This document shows positions 15,665-23,693 of a stretch of 53,137 nucleotides of DNA, piece by piece. The notes beneath the pieces were generated by a model. It saw nothing but the letters and a program-made list of their open reading frames with translations, made no database searches and was not told the DNA's origin. The position numbers and the translations under genes are program-made. Origin of the DNA: Amycolatopsis sp. A133 (GTDB taxonomy: Bacteria; Actinomycetota; Actinomycetes; Mycobacteriales; Pseudonocardiaceae); the NCBI RefSeq assembly GCF_031082405.1, contig NZ_JAVHJU010000007.1:422852-475988 (forward strand). The letters run 5' to 3'. Every line of letters starts with the position of its first letter. Position 1 is the stretch's first letter.

Positions 15665-16246
15665 ATGCCACGCGTAAGCCAGGATCACCTCGACGCACGC
15701 CGGCGCCAGATCCTCGACGGCTCGCGCGTCTGCTTCGCGCGCTACGGCTATGAAGGTGCCACAGTCCGGCGGCTGGAGGAAGCCACCGGCCTCTCGCGCG
15801 GGGCCATCTTCCACCACTTCCGCGACAAGGAGTCGCTCTTCCTCGCCCTTGCCGAGGACGATGCCCTGCGGATGGCCGACGTCGTCGCCGAACAGGGGCT
15901 CGTGCAGGTCATGCGCGACCTGCTCGCCGGGGGTGACCACCCCGCCGACTGGCTCGGGACGCGCCTGGAGGTCTCCCGGCGGCTGCGCACCGACCCCGAG
16001 TTCCGGGGCCGCTGGGCCGAGCGGTCCGAGCAGCTCACCACCGCCACCCGGCTGCGCCTGCTGCGCCAGCGGGAGGCCGGGAACCTGCGCGACGACGTCG
16101 ACGTCGACGTCCTCACCGCCTTCCTCGAGCTGGTTCTCGAGGGACTGGTGTCGCACCTGGCGATGGGCCTGCCCGCCGCCGGGCTGGGGCCGGTGCTCGA
16201 CCTCGTCGAGGAGACCGTGCGGCGCCACCGGCCCGGCACCGCCTGA
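15665..16246 (+). CDS. TetR family regulator, AcnR-like
   Basis: The 193-residue protein has the N-terminal sequence QDHLDARRRQILDGSRVCFARYGYEGATVRRLEEATGLSRGAIFHHFRDKESLF, which closely resembles AcnR, the repressor of aconitase in corynebacteria and mycobacteria. ATG 15665 follows AGGATTTCAGG. The resemblance continues past the helix-turn-helix (ALAEDDALRMADVVAEQGLVQVMRDLL). No aconitase gene is in the window, so the target is inferred from the family and from the AcnR-type box upstream of this gene. It is divergent from the ESX-associated cassette, which could share control. Confidence 0.82.
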   Translation: MPRVSQDHLDARRRQILDGSRVCFARYGYEGATVRRLEEATGLSRGAIFHHFRDKESLFLALAEDDALRMADVVAEQGLVQVMRDLLAGGDHPADWLGTRLEVSRRLRTDPEFRGRWAERSEQLTTATRLRLLRQREAGNLRDDVDVDVLTAFLELVLEGLVSHLAMGLPAAGLGPVLDLVEETVRRHRPGTA

Positions 16247-16361
16247 TCCGCGGATGAGCTCGGCGACACACCGGCTGCGCCAGCGGCGAGCACCGGGGAC
16301 ACGTTAGGATTGTCCGCATATCCGCAGTACACGCCGATTCACATCTAGGAGTGACCGTTTC

Positions 16362-16460
16362 GTGCGCGCAGCGCAGTCACCCGGTGACAGTACCGGGCCG
16401 GGTGACCGACCCGGCTGTCCGATAGGTTCATCCCCCGCCGCCGAGGCGGCCGCGGAATGA
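16362..16460 (+). CDS. Possible 32-residue upstream ORF coupled to CorC-like gene
   Basis: GTG 16362 has AGGAG (16347-16351) ten bases upstream and opens a 32-codon frame rich in Gly, Pro, Ala and Ser whose TGA (16458-16460) overlaps the next gene's start in ATGA. The downstream gene lacks a good ribosome-binding site of its own, so translation of this frame could feed it. TAGGAT at about 16306 may be a -10 box. No homology is recognised, and the peptide may matter only for its translation. Confidence 0.4.
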   Translation: MRAAQSPGDSTGPGDRPGCPIGSSPAAEAAAE

Positions 16461-17794
16461 TGCAGATCCTCTTCGCCGTGCTCGGCGTCCTCCTCTTCGT
16501 GCTGCTGACGGTCGGCACCGGGCTCGCCGTCGCGGCCGAGTTCTCGCTGACCGCGCTCGAGCGCAGCACCGTCGACGCCAACGTCCGCCAAGTCGGCGAC
16601 CGCCGCGCGGTGACCGTCCAGAAGGCCCACCGGACGCTGTCGTTCCAGCTCTCCGGTGCCCAGGTCGCCATCACCCTGACCACGCTGATCACCGGGTACC
16701 TGGCCGAGCCGCTGATCGGCGAGCTCGTCCGGCCGCTGCTCACCGGCATCGGGCTGCCTGCCGGGTTCGCCGCGGGCGCGTCGATCGCGCTCGCCCTGAT
16801 CATCGCCACCTCGCTGTCGATGATCCTCGGTGAGATGGTGCCGAAGAACCTCGCGATCGCCCGGCCGCTGCCGACCGCGCGCGCGGTCGCCGGTTACCAC
16901 TCGCGGTTCTCTTCGCTGTTCCGCTGGCTCATCACGCTGATGAACAACAGCGCGAACTTCCTCGTGCGCAAGTTCGGCGTCGAGCCGCAGGAAGAACTGC
17001 GGTCCGCCCGTTCGCCGCAGGAACTGGGCTCGATCGTGCGGTCCAGCGCCGAGAGCGGCACGCTCGACACGTCCACCGCCGAGCTGCTCGACCGCTCGCT
17101 GCGGTTCGGCGAGCGCACCGCGGAAGAGCTGATGACCCCGCGCGTGCAGCTCGAATCCCTGGCCGTCGACGACACCGTGGAAGACCTCATCGAGATCTCC
17201 CGCCGCACCGGGTTCTCGCGGTTCCCGGTGCACGCCGAGGACCTCGACGACGTCCGCGGCGCCGTGCACGTGAAGCAGGCCTTCGCCGTGCCCGCCGCGG
17301 ACCGGGCCGCCGTGCCGATCGGCTCGGTCATGCGGCCGGTGCCGACCGTGCCGGAGTCGCTCCCCGGCGACGACCTGCTGCTGCGCCTGCGCGACTCCCG
17401 CTTCCAGCTGGCCATCGTCGTCGACGAGTACGGCGGCACGGCCGGGCTGGTGACCCTGGAGGACGTCGTCGAGGAGATCATCGGCGACGTCCGCGACGAG
17501 CACGACGAGCGCGAGGCCCCGGCGTCGCAGCAGGTCGGCACGGACAGCTGGCTGGTCTCCGGGCAGCTGCGCGCCGACGAGGTCACCGACGTCACCGGGT
17601 TCCGGATGCCGGACGGTGACTACGAGACCATCGCCGGGCTGATCCTCGAGCGGCTGGGCAAGATCCCCGCCGAGGGGGACGCCACCGAGGTCGACGGCTG
17701 GCTGCTCACCGTGACCACGATGGACAAGCGCCGGATCGCCGAGGTCGAGGTCGCCCCGGTCCGGGTCGGCGCGGACGCGGAGGTGGTCTCGTGA
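16457..17794 (+). CDS. CNNM/CorC family membrane protein (DUF21, CBS pair, CorC_HlyC domains)
   Basis: The 445-residue protein has an N-terminal DUF21 membrane domain (about 1-170, with AEFSLTALERS, SGAQVAITLTTLITGYL, and the conserved ILGEMVPKNLAIA), a CBS-domain pair (about 190-345, with MTPRVQLESL and FQLAIVVDEYGGTAGLVTLEDVVEEIIGD) and a C-terminal CorC_HlyC transporter-associated domain. Such proteins are tied to magnesium or cobalt efflux; the name hemolysin is historical. It matches the first of the tandem mycobacterial pair Rv1842c/Rv1841c in design. It overlaps the next gene in GTGA. The start overlaps a small upstream frame; ATG 16460 is an alternative. Confidence 0.9.
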   Translation: MMQILFAVLGVLLFVLLTVGTGLAVAAEFSLTALERSTVDANVRQVGDRRAVTVQKAHRTLSFQLSGAQVAITLTTLITGYLAEPLIGELVRPLLTGIGLPAGFAAGASIALALIIATSLSMILGEMVPKNLAIARPLPTARAVAGYHSRFSSLFRWLITLMNNSANFLVRKFGVEPQEELRSARSPQELGSIVRSSAESGTLDTSTAELLDRSLRFGERTAEELMTPRVQLESLAVDDTVEDLIEISRRTGFSRFPVHAEDLDDVRGAVHVKQAFAVPAADRAAVPIGSVMRPVPTVPESLPGDDLLLRLRDSRFQLAIVVDEYGGTAGLVTLEDVVEEIIGDVRDEHDEREAPASQQVGTDSWLVSGQLRADEVTDVTGFRMPDGDYETIAGLILERLGKIPAEGDATEVDGWLLTVTTMDKRRIAEVEVAPVRVGADAEVVS

Positions 17795-18834
17795 CCGACT
17801 GGCTGAACATCGCCCTGGTCGTGGTCCTGCTGCTGACCAACGCCTTCTTCGTCGGCGCGGAGTTCACGCTGATCTCCTCTCGGCGGGACAGGCTCGAGGC
17901 GCTGCTGGAACAGGGCAAGACGCGCGCGAAGATCGTCATCAACGCGAGCAAGCACGTGTCGCTGATGCTCGCCGGCGCGCAGCTGGGCATCACCATCTGC
18001 TCGCTGCTGCTCGGCCGCGTCGGCGAGCCCGCCATCGCGCACCGGCTGTCGGCCGCCTTCGACCTGCTGGGCCTGCCCGAGGCGCTGCTGCACCCCATCT
18101 CCTTCGCCATCGCGCTGGCGTTCATCACCGTGGCGCACGTCCTGATCGGCGAGATGGTGCCGAAGAACCTCGCCATCGCCGAGCCCGAGCGGCTCGCGCT
18201 GTGGCTGGTGCCGGTGCACGTCGCGTGGGTGAAGCTGGCCAACCCGTTCATCTGGCTGCTGAACTTCGTGGCGAACTCGCTGCTGCGCGCGTTCCGCGTC
18301 GAGCCGAAGGACGAGCTGGAGACGGCCTACACGTCCGACGAGCTGGCCGAGCTGCTCAGCGAGTCGCGCCGGGAGGGCCTGCTCGACCAGTCCGAGCACC
18401 AGCGGCTCGCCCAGACGCTGTCGTCGGTGCAGAAGACGGTCGCCGACGTGCTGGTGCCCACCGCGGAGCTGACCACGCTCCCCTGCGGGCCGACCGTCGG
18501 CGAGGTCGAGAAGGCCGTCTCCTCCACGGGGTTCTCGCGGTTCCCGGTGTGCACCGACGACGGGCGCCTGACCGGCTACATCCACGTCAAGGACATCCTC
18601 GAGCTGGCTGGGCAGGACCCGCGGACGACCGTGCCCGACTCGAAGACGCGGCCCCTCACCGAGCTGCGCGCCGACGCCCGGCTCGACGTCGCGCTTTCGG
18701 CCATGCGCAAGGAGCGCAGCCACCTCGCGCGGGCGCTCGACGCGAGCGGCAACGCCGTCGGCGTCGTCGCGCTGGAGGACCTGGTCGAGGAGTACGTGGG
18801 CACGGTGCGCGACGGCACCCACGTCGGCGCATGA
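17791..18834 (+). CDS. CNNM/CorC family membrane protein lacking the CorC_HlyC domain
   Basis: A 347-residue paralogue of the preceding gene. DUF21 (1-170) keeps AEFTLISSRRDRLEALL, SLMLAGAQLGITICSLLLG and LIGEMVPKNLAIAEPERLAL; the CBS pair follows (about 195-340, with VGVVALEDLVEEYVG). It ends there, without the C-terminal transporter-associated domain of its partner. The pair are co-translated (GTGA overlap) and probably form a heteromeric ion-transport unit. GTG 17791 is the start. It overlaps the downstream gene in ATGA. Confidence 0.9.
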   Translation: MTDWLNIALVVVLLLTNAFFVGAEFTLISSRRDRLEALLEQGKTRAKIVINASKHVSLMLAGAQLGITICSLLLGRVGEPAIAHRLSAAFDLLGLPEALLHPISFAIALAFITVAHVLIGEMVPKNLAIAEPERLALWLVPVHVAWVKLANPFIWLLNFVANSLLRAFRVEPKDELETAYTSDELAELLSESRREGLLDQSEHQRLAQTLSSVQKTVADVLVPTAELTTLPCGPTVGEVEKAVSSTGFSRFPVCTDDGRLTGYIHVKDILELAGQDPRTTVPDSKTRPLTELRADARLDVALSAMRKERSHLARALDASGNAVGVVALEDLVEEYVGTVRDGTHVGA

Positions 18835-19730
18835 CCGGCGTCGAGGTGCTGGCCGAACCGGACTGGCTGGCGCGGGAGGCGGCGCACGTCTCGCGGATGC
18901 GGCGGTGGACCGGCCCGCACCAGCAGCGGCGGTCGCGGGGCGAGAAGCACCCGGTGCTGGACTTCCTGTTCACCTACTACTCGTACCGGCCGTCGCACCT
19001 CGAGCGGTGGCAGCCCGGGCCCGGCGTCGCGCTCGCCGGGCCCGCGGCGCGGCGCTTCCTGGACCGCAAGGGTTACGTCTCGACGCCGGAGGGCGTCCTG
19101 CTGGATCCGGCCGGCTTCGGCGCGGGCAAGGTGCGCACGGCCGAGTTCGTCCTGAAGCTGCTGACCGCGACGGCGGCACGCGCGCCCCGGCTGAGCTGCT
19201 TCGGGCTGCACGAGTGGGCGATGGTCTACCGCGAGCCGGCGGACTCGGTGCGGCACGACCAGGTGCCGCTGCGGCTGGGGTCGGCGGGCACCGACGCGGT
19301 CGTCGAAGCCCTGGACATCCGGTGCGGGCACTTCGACGCGTTCCGCTTCTTCACGGCCGCGGCGCGGCCGCGGAACGAGCTGACGCCGGCTCGCGAGACG
19401 CAGATCGCCCTCGAGCAGCCGGGGTGCCTGCACGCGAACATGGATCTGTTCAAATGGGCGTACAAGCTCGACCCGTTCGTGCCCGCCGAGCTCGTGGCGG
19501 ACTGCTTCGAGCTGGCGGTCGAGATCCGGACGCTCGACATGCGGGCGAGCCCGTACGACCTCGCCGCGCTCGGCTACCCGCCGGTGCCGATCGAAACCGC
19601 GGCCGGACGGGCCGAATACGCCCGGTTCCAAGGGGAGTTCGCCCGCCGGGCGGCGCCGCTGCGTCATCGCCTGATTGCGCATTGCCATCGCCTGGTCAGC
19701 GCAGCCGACCCTGAGCACGGGCAACTGTGA
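18831..19730 (+). CDS. Conserved actinobacterial protein, often annotated 3-methyladenine DNA glycosylase
   Basis: A 299-residue protein with distinctive blocks DWLAREAAHVSRMRRWTGPH, RGEKHPVLDFLFTYYSYRPSHLERW, LSCFGLHEWAMVYR and LEQPGCLHANMDLFKWAYKLDPF. Homologues in actinobacteria carry the label 3-methyladenine DNA glycosylase, but I see no helix-hairpin-helix or AlkA/Tag catalytic pattern, so the label is doubtful. Many conserved His, Trp and Tyr residues suggest a metal or aromatic-ligand site. It starts inside the last codon of the second CorC-like gene (ATGA), so it is in the same operon. Function unknown. Confidence 0.75.
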   Translation: MTGVEVLAEPDWLAREAAHVSRMRRWTGPHQQRRSRGEKHPVLDFLFTYYSYRPSHLERWQPGPGVALAGPAARRFLDRKGYVSTPEGVLLDPAGFGAGKVRTAEFVLKLLTATAARAPRLSCFGLHEWAMVYREPADSVRHDQVPLRLGSAGTDAVVEALDIRCGHFDAFRFFTAAARPRNELTPARETQIALEQPGCLHANMDLFKWAYKLDPFVPAELVADCFELAVEIRTLDMRASPYDLAALGYPPVPIETAAGRAEYARFQGEFARRAAPLRHRLIAHCHRLVSAADPEHGQL

Positions 19731-19830
19731 GTCAGATTATTCTCTCTCCGATACTCACCTGTTAGGGTGATAACGGTTTGATTGCATCGCAGCGCGTGCT
19801 TGGCATGCGCTCACCCCCGAAAGGATGACG

Positions 19831-21438
19831 ATGGGGCGACACTACCGGGACGAGGAGCCGGTGCCGCACCCTCAGGACCGCACGCCGCGTGTGCCCGCCG
19901 AGGGCCGCAGTGAAGCCTCCGGCGCCTTCCGCACCCCGGGCCGCAGTTCCATCTCCGACGCCTTCGGGATCGCCGGCCGCGCCACGGGCGCCACCCGCAT
20001 CCCCAGCGAGTCATCCGGTTCGGCGTTCTTCACGGAGGGGGCCGAGGCACCCGGGTTCGCGCCCGAGCCCAGCGGCACCCACCCGGCCCGGCGAGGCGAG
20101 GCTTCGGGTGCGTACCCGGCCACTCGCCGCGGCGAAGCCTCAGGTTCGTACCCGATCACCCCGGGCGGCGAGACCACGGCCACCCGTGCTCCCCGCCGCG
20201 GAGAGGCTGCCGGTCCCCCTCCGGTCGCGACCGGCAGCGAATCGACCCTGACCCACGCCCCTCGGCGCGGGGAAGGTTCGTACCCGGCGGCGAGCCGCGC
20301 CGAAGCCACCGCCACCCGCGCTCCCCGCCGCGGCGAAGCCCCCGGCCACCCGGCGGCCAGCACCGAAACCACCACGGTCTTCTCCACCCGCGTCGGCGAT
20401 GCTTCCGGTTCGTACCCGGCCGCGAGCCGCACCGAAGCGACCGGTGCCCGCCCCGTCGCCACCCGCAAGTCCCGCCGGGGCGAAGCCTCCGGCGTCCACC
20501 CGGTCACCGCGGAAGCTCCCGCCGCCCCCCGCTCGCGCCGCAAGGGCAAGCCCGCCGGCGACCCCCACCCCGAATCCGCCGCCGAGCGCACCGAGGTCAT
20601 CACCCGGCCGGACGACCTCGCGGTCGAGCTCCCCGACGACGTCGCCGCCACGGCCCGCACCCTCGACCGGAGCGACGACACCGGCTCGTCCCGTCGCCGG
20701 GGACGGAGCGCCGAACGCAGCGATCCCGGCACCGGACCCGACCGCGCCGGCCGCAGCGACAGCACCGGGCCGGCCCCGGCCGGGCGCAGCGAGGGCACCG
20801 GTTCGCACCGGATCGTCGGGAAGAGCGACGTCACCGGCTCGCACCGCATCGTCGGGAAAAAAGCCCCGCGCCGGCGGATCGCGACCTGGCCGATCGCCTG
20901 CCTGGTCCTCGCCGTCCTCATCGGGCTCGGGGTCGTCGGCTGGAACTGGGCCGACAACGAGCTGAACAGCCGGGCCGAGGCGCAGGCCGCCAGTTGTGAC
21001 GGGGGCACCTCGCACATGCGGGTCGTCGTCACCCCGAGCGTGCAGAAGCCGGTCACCGCCGCGGCCGAGCGGTGGAACCAGGCCGCCACTGTCGTCCACG
21101 GCCAGTGCGTGCACATCATGATCGAAGCCAAGCCCTCGGCGCAGGTGCTCGACGCGCTGGTCGGCCGGGCCAACCTGGACTCCATCGGCGGGCTCCCGGC
21201 CGCCTGGCTGCCCGAATCGTCGTACTGGGTCAGCGAGCTGACCACGAAGAAGCCCGAGATGATCGGCTCGGCCGCGCAGTCGGTGGCCAACGCGCGCTCG
21301 GCGGACTACCCGTTCATCGGGCTGGCCGGCCCGGGCATCGACGACACCGTGCTGCGGGCCGCCCAGACGTTCCGCGAGTACCTGGAGCAGCCCGCCCAGC
21401 AGGCCGACTTCGCCGCGGCGGGGATCAAGTCCGCCTAG
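19831..21438 (+). CDS. Membrane-anchored protein with long disordered N-terminus and shortened substrate-binding domain
   Basis: The 535-residue protein has three parts: a disordered cytosolic region (1-345) built from degenerate repeats around RRGEASG, GSYPAA and TGSHRIVGK; one membrane helix (IATWPIACLVLAVLIGLGVVGW, about 349-370); and an outside domain of about 160 residues. The outside part begins HMRVVVTPSVQKPVTAAAERWN, like the substrate-binding half of actinobacterial proteins that end in a von Willebrand A domain. It then jumps to the characteristic end of that half (LRAAQTFREYLEQPAQQADFAAAG) and stops, so the middle and the VWA domain are missing. ATG 19831 has AAGG six bases upstream; ATG 19825 abuts that site. 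Role unknown. Confidence 0.7.
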   Translation: MGRHYRDEEPVPHPQDRTPRVPAEGRSEASGAFRTPGRSSISDAFGIAGRATGATRIPSESSGSAFFTEGAEAPGFAPEPSGTHPARRGEASGAYPATRRGEASGSYPITPGGETTATRAPRRGEAAGPPPVATGSESTLTHAPRRGEGSYPAASRAEATATRAPRRGEAPGHPAASTETTTVFSTRVGDASGSYPAASRTEATGARPVATRKSRRGEASGVHPVTAEAPAAPRSRRKGKPAGDPHPESAAERTEVITRPDDLAVELPDDVAATARTLDRSDDTGSSRRRGRSAERSDPGTGPDRAGRSDSTGPAPAGRSEGTGSHRIVGKSDVTGSHRIVGKKAPRRRIATWPIACLVLAVLIGLGVVGWNWADNELNSRAEAQAASCDGGTSHMRVVVTPSVQKPVTAAAERWNQAATVVHGQCVHIMIEAKPSAQVLDALVGRANLDSIGGLPAAWLPESSYWVSELTTKKPEMIGSAAQSVANARSADYPFIGLAGPGIDDTVLRAAQTFREYLEQPAQQADFAAAGIKSA

Positions 21439-21538
21439 ACGCGCGTGCCGTTGCCGAGCTGGACCGAGCCGCTGTTGCCGCCTCTGCCGACGCGGTTTCC
21501 GCTCACGCCCGCCTAGACGCGCGTGCCGTTGTCGAGCT
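21431..21538. repeat. 30-bp direct repeat duplicating the 3' end of the AKR-like gene
   Basis: Bases 21431-21460 and 21509-21538 are identical but for one position. The second copy is the authentic 3' end of the minus-strand AKR-like gene (ELDNGTRV and stop); the first copy, 78 bases on and in the same frame, would code VQLGNGTRV and stop. The first copy also holds the stop of the convergent plus-strand gene (21436-21438). Confidence 0.85.
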
Positions 21539-22292
21539 CGGCCACCACCGAGACGTCGTCGTCGGCCAGCTCGAAGTCGAAGATCCCGAAGTTCTCGCGG
21601 ATCCGGGTCGTGGTGGCCGAGGCCGCCACCGCGACCGTGTCGTTCTGCAGGTGCCAGCGGAGCACGATCTGCGCCGGGGTCTTGCCGTACTTGGCGGCGA
21701 GCGCGGTGACCGTCTCGTCCGACAGCAGCGCGGCGTTCGCGGCCGGGCTGGCCGCCGCCGTCAGGATGCCGCGCTCGCCGTGGAACTCGCGCAGCGGGAG
21801 CTGCTGCAGCCACGGGTGCAGCTCGACCTGGTTGATCGCGGGCACCGCGCCGGTCGCGTCGATCAGCCGGCGCAGCTCGGAGACACCGAAGCCGGCGACG
21901 CCGATCGAGCGGGCCCGGCCGTCGGCGCGCAGCCGGCTCAGCGCCCGCCACGTGTCGGTGAACGCGCCGTTCGTGCCGTCCAGCAGGACCAGGTCGACCC
22001 GCTCGACCTGCAGCGCCGCCAGCGCGCCGTCGACGGCCCGGCGGGCGGTGTCGTAGCCCTGGGCGGGCACGTGCACGCCGACGAACAGCTCCTCGCGGGG
22101 GACCTCCGCCGCGGCGAGCACGGCGCCCACCGCCGTCTCGGTGCCCGGCGTGGTGTCGATGCCGCGGTAGCCGGTGTCGAGGGCGATGCGGACGGCCCGG
22201 CCGGTTTCGGACGGCGACAGGCCGGCGACGCCGAACAGCAGCTGGGGGATGCGGACTCCGTCGGACAGGGCGAGCGAAGGCGGGACGGCCAT
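21513..22292 (-). CDS. Aldo/keto-reductase-fold protein with degenerate catalytic tetrad
   Basis: The fold of a DKG-reductase-like AKR is clear over 259 residues: LSDGVRIPQLLFGV, GYRGID, SIGVAGF, INQVELHPWLQQ, KTPAQIVLRWHLQND and RIRENFGIFDFEL. Of the Asp-Tyr-Lys-His tetrad only Asp46 remains. The Tyr-bearing loop is shortened to DTTPGTE, the Lys position reads FVGVHV (His74) and the His position reads LVLLDGT (Asp105). The NADPH-site PKS is AAS. It is probably not an oxidoreductase. ATG 22292 is used; an in-frame TTG lies one codon before. It follows the XRE regulator gene by 40 bases on the same strand and may form an operon with it. Confidence 0.85.
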   Translation of the reverse strand: MAVPPSLALSDGVRIPQLLFGVAGLSPSETGRAVRIALDTGYRGIDTTPGTETAVGAVLAAAEVPREELFVGVHVPAQGYDTARRAVDGALAALQVERVDLVLLDGTNGAFTDTWRALSRLRADGRARSIGVAGFGVSELRRLIDATGAVPAINQVELHPWLQQLPLREFHGERGILTAAASPAANAALLSDETVTALAAKYGKTPAQIVLRWHLQNDTVAVAASATTTRIRENFGIFDFELADDDVSVVAELDNGTRV

Positions 22293-22332
22293 CAACCGGT
22301 GATCCTCACTTCGGATGCTGCGCGGACCCCCA

Positions 22333-23127
22333 TCATCCCACCCGGGCGGCCCGCTCGCGCAGATATGCCGCCGTTGCCGGGTCGGCCGGGAAGAACGACT
22401 CGATCACCAGCTCCGCCACGGTGACGTCCAGCGGGGTGCCGAACGTGGCCACCGTGCTGAAGAACGTCAGGTCGGTGCCCTCGTGGCGGAACTCGAGGGG
22501 CACGAAGATGTCGCCCGGCCCGGGGACCTCCACCTCGGGCACCGGCTGGTCGCACGGGTACCCGCGCAGCTCGTCGAGGAGCTCGGCGAGCCCGGCGTCC
22601 GCGGTCTGGGCCACCTGGCGCCGCAGCCGGCCGAGCAGGTGGGCGCGCCACTCCCCCAGGTTGCGGATGTGCGGGGCCATACCGGCGGGGTGCAGGGTCG
22701 CGCGCAGCACGTTGGTGGTGAGCTCGGGGGCGATCCCGGCCACGAACAACGTGATGCTGGAGTTGGCGTCGACGAGGTCCCAGTTCCGGTCGACGACGGC
22801 GGCCGGGTACGGCTCGTGCCCGGCGAGCAGCTGCCGGACGGCCTGGCGGACGGCAGAGAGCTCCGGGTCCGCGAGCGCGTTCTCGGTGTAGGCGGGCGCG
22901 TAGCCGGCGGCGAGCAGCAGCCGGTTGCGTTCCCGCAGCGGGACGTCGAGGTGTTCGCCGAGCCGCAGCACCATGTCCCGGCTCGGCTTGGACCGGCCGG
23001 TTTCCACGAAGCTGAGGTGGCGGGTGGAGACGTCCGCCGAGATCGCCAGGTCGAGCTGGCTGATCCGGCGCCGGTCGCGCCATTCCCTCAGCAGTTCACC
23101 GACGGGCCGCTGCCGTGCCTGCACCAT
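22333..23127 (-). CDS. XRE family regulator with MmyB-like ligand domain
   Basis: The 264-residue protein has an N-terminal Cro/C1 helix-turn-helix (LREWRDRRRISQLDLAISADVSTRHLSFVETGRSKPSRDMVLRL, about 12-56) and the MmyB-like domain typical of actinobacteria (LLAAGYAPAY, VVDRNWDLVDANSS, PLEFRHEGTDLTFFSTVATFGTPLDVTVAELVIESFFPAD). Regulators of this type usually sit divergent from a short-chain dehydrogenase or similar gene that they control. Here the divergent gene encodes an NTF2-like protein, and two matching operators lie between. ATG 23127 is preferred; GTG 23136 is possible. Confidence 0.88.
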   Translation of the reverse strand: MVQARQRPVGELLREWRDRRRISQLDLAISADVSTRHLSFVETGRSKPSRDMVLRLGEHLDVPLRERNRLLLAAGYAPAYTENALADPELSAVRQAVRQLLAGHEPYPAAVVDRNWDLVDANSSITLFVAGIAPELTTNVLRATLHPAGMAPHIRNLGEWRAHLLGRLRRQVAQTADAGLAELLDELRGYPCDQPVPEVEVPGPGDIFVPLEFRHEGTDLTFFSTVATFGTPLDVTVAELVIESFFPADPATAAYLRERAARVG

Positions 23128-23171
23128 GGTCGTCACTTCGGCGACGCTACGGCGAACACTGAACCGCTGCC

Positions 23172-23213
23172 ATTACTTCGGAGGTAATGCCCCCGCATTA
23201 CCTCGCGCGTAAT
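23172..23213. promoter_or_regulatory. Paired ATTAC-N7-GTAAT operators
   Basis: Two 17-base sites, ATTACTTCGGAGGTAAT (23172-23188) and ATTACCTCGCGCGTAAT (23197-23213), share ATTAC-N7-GTAAT with centres 25 bases apart. They stand between the XRE regulator (-) and the NTF2-like gene (+). They are likely the regulator's binding sites. Confidence 0.75.
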
Positions 23214-23295
23214 CGACGCGACGCCGGCGCGCCGCCAGGGTGGGTTCCAGCGCCGGGACGACGAACCCGTTGTCCCCCAACGAAAGGAACCACCT

Positions 23296-23655
23296 GTGAC
23301 CGACGTGCGTACCCTCGTCGAGCAGTACATCGCCGTCTGGAACGAGACCGACGCCGGCAAGCGCCGGGCCCTCGTCGCCGACGTCTTCACCGCCGGCGCC
23401 GGCTACACCGATCCGCTCGGCGCCGTCCGCGGGCACGACGGGATCGACCAGTTCGTCGCCGGTGCGCAAGCCCAGTTCGGCGGGCTCACCTTCAGCCTGC
23501 CCGCCGACCCGGACACCCACCACCACCTCGCCCGGTTCCAGTGGTACCTCGGCACCCCCGGTGCCGAGCCGGTCGCCATCGGCTTCGACGTCGTGGAGCT
23601 CGAAGACGGGAAGATCGCGAACGTGCACGGCTTCCTCGACAAGCTGCCCGGCTGA
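23296..23655 (+). CDS. NTF2-like (SnoaL-type) small protein
   Basis: A 119-residue cone-shaped NTF2/SnoaL-fold protein: LVEQYIAVWNETDAGKRRALVADVF, GYTDPLGAVRGHDGIDQFV, ARFQWYL and ELEDGKIANVHGFLDKLPG fit the family from end to end. Members range from isomerases and hydrolases to non-catalytic ligand binders, so no reaction is assigned. GTG 23296 follows AAAGGA by eight bases. It is divergent from the XRE/MmyB regulator with the paired operators between, so it is the likely main target. A strong terminator follows. Confidence 0.86.
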   Translation: MTDVRTLVEQYIAVWNETDAGKRRALVADVFTAGAGYTDPLGAVRGHDGIDQFVAGAQAQFGGLTFSLPADPDTHHHLARFQWYLGTPGAEPVAIGFDVVELEDGKIANVHGFLDKLPG

Positions 23656-23661
23656 GCGCGT

Positions 23662-23688
23662 GCGGGCTCCCGGACGGCGGGAGCCCGC
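23662..23688. terminator. Bidirectional terminator hairpin
   Basis: A perfect 11-bp stem (GCGGGCTCCCG, 23662-23672, with 23678-23688) with a five-base loop lies between the convergent NTF2-like and SqdB-like genes. Confidence 0.75.
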
Positions 23689-23693
23689 CCCCG

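Noticed and set aside
20140..21951. 603-residue minus-strand frame opposite the membrane-anchored protein
   Set aside because: It spans two real genes in different frames and is Gly/Ala/Arg-rich without any domain.
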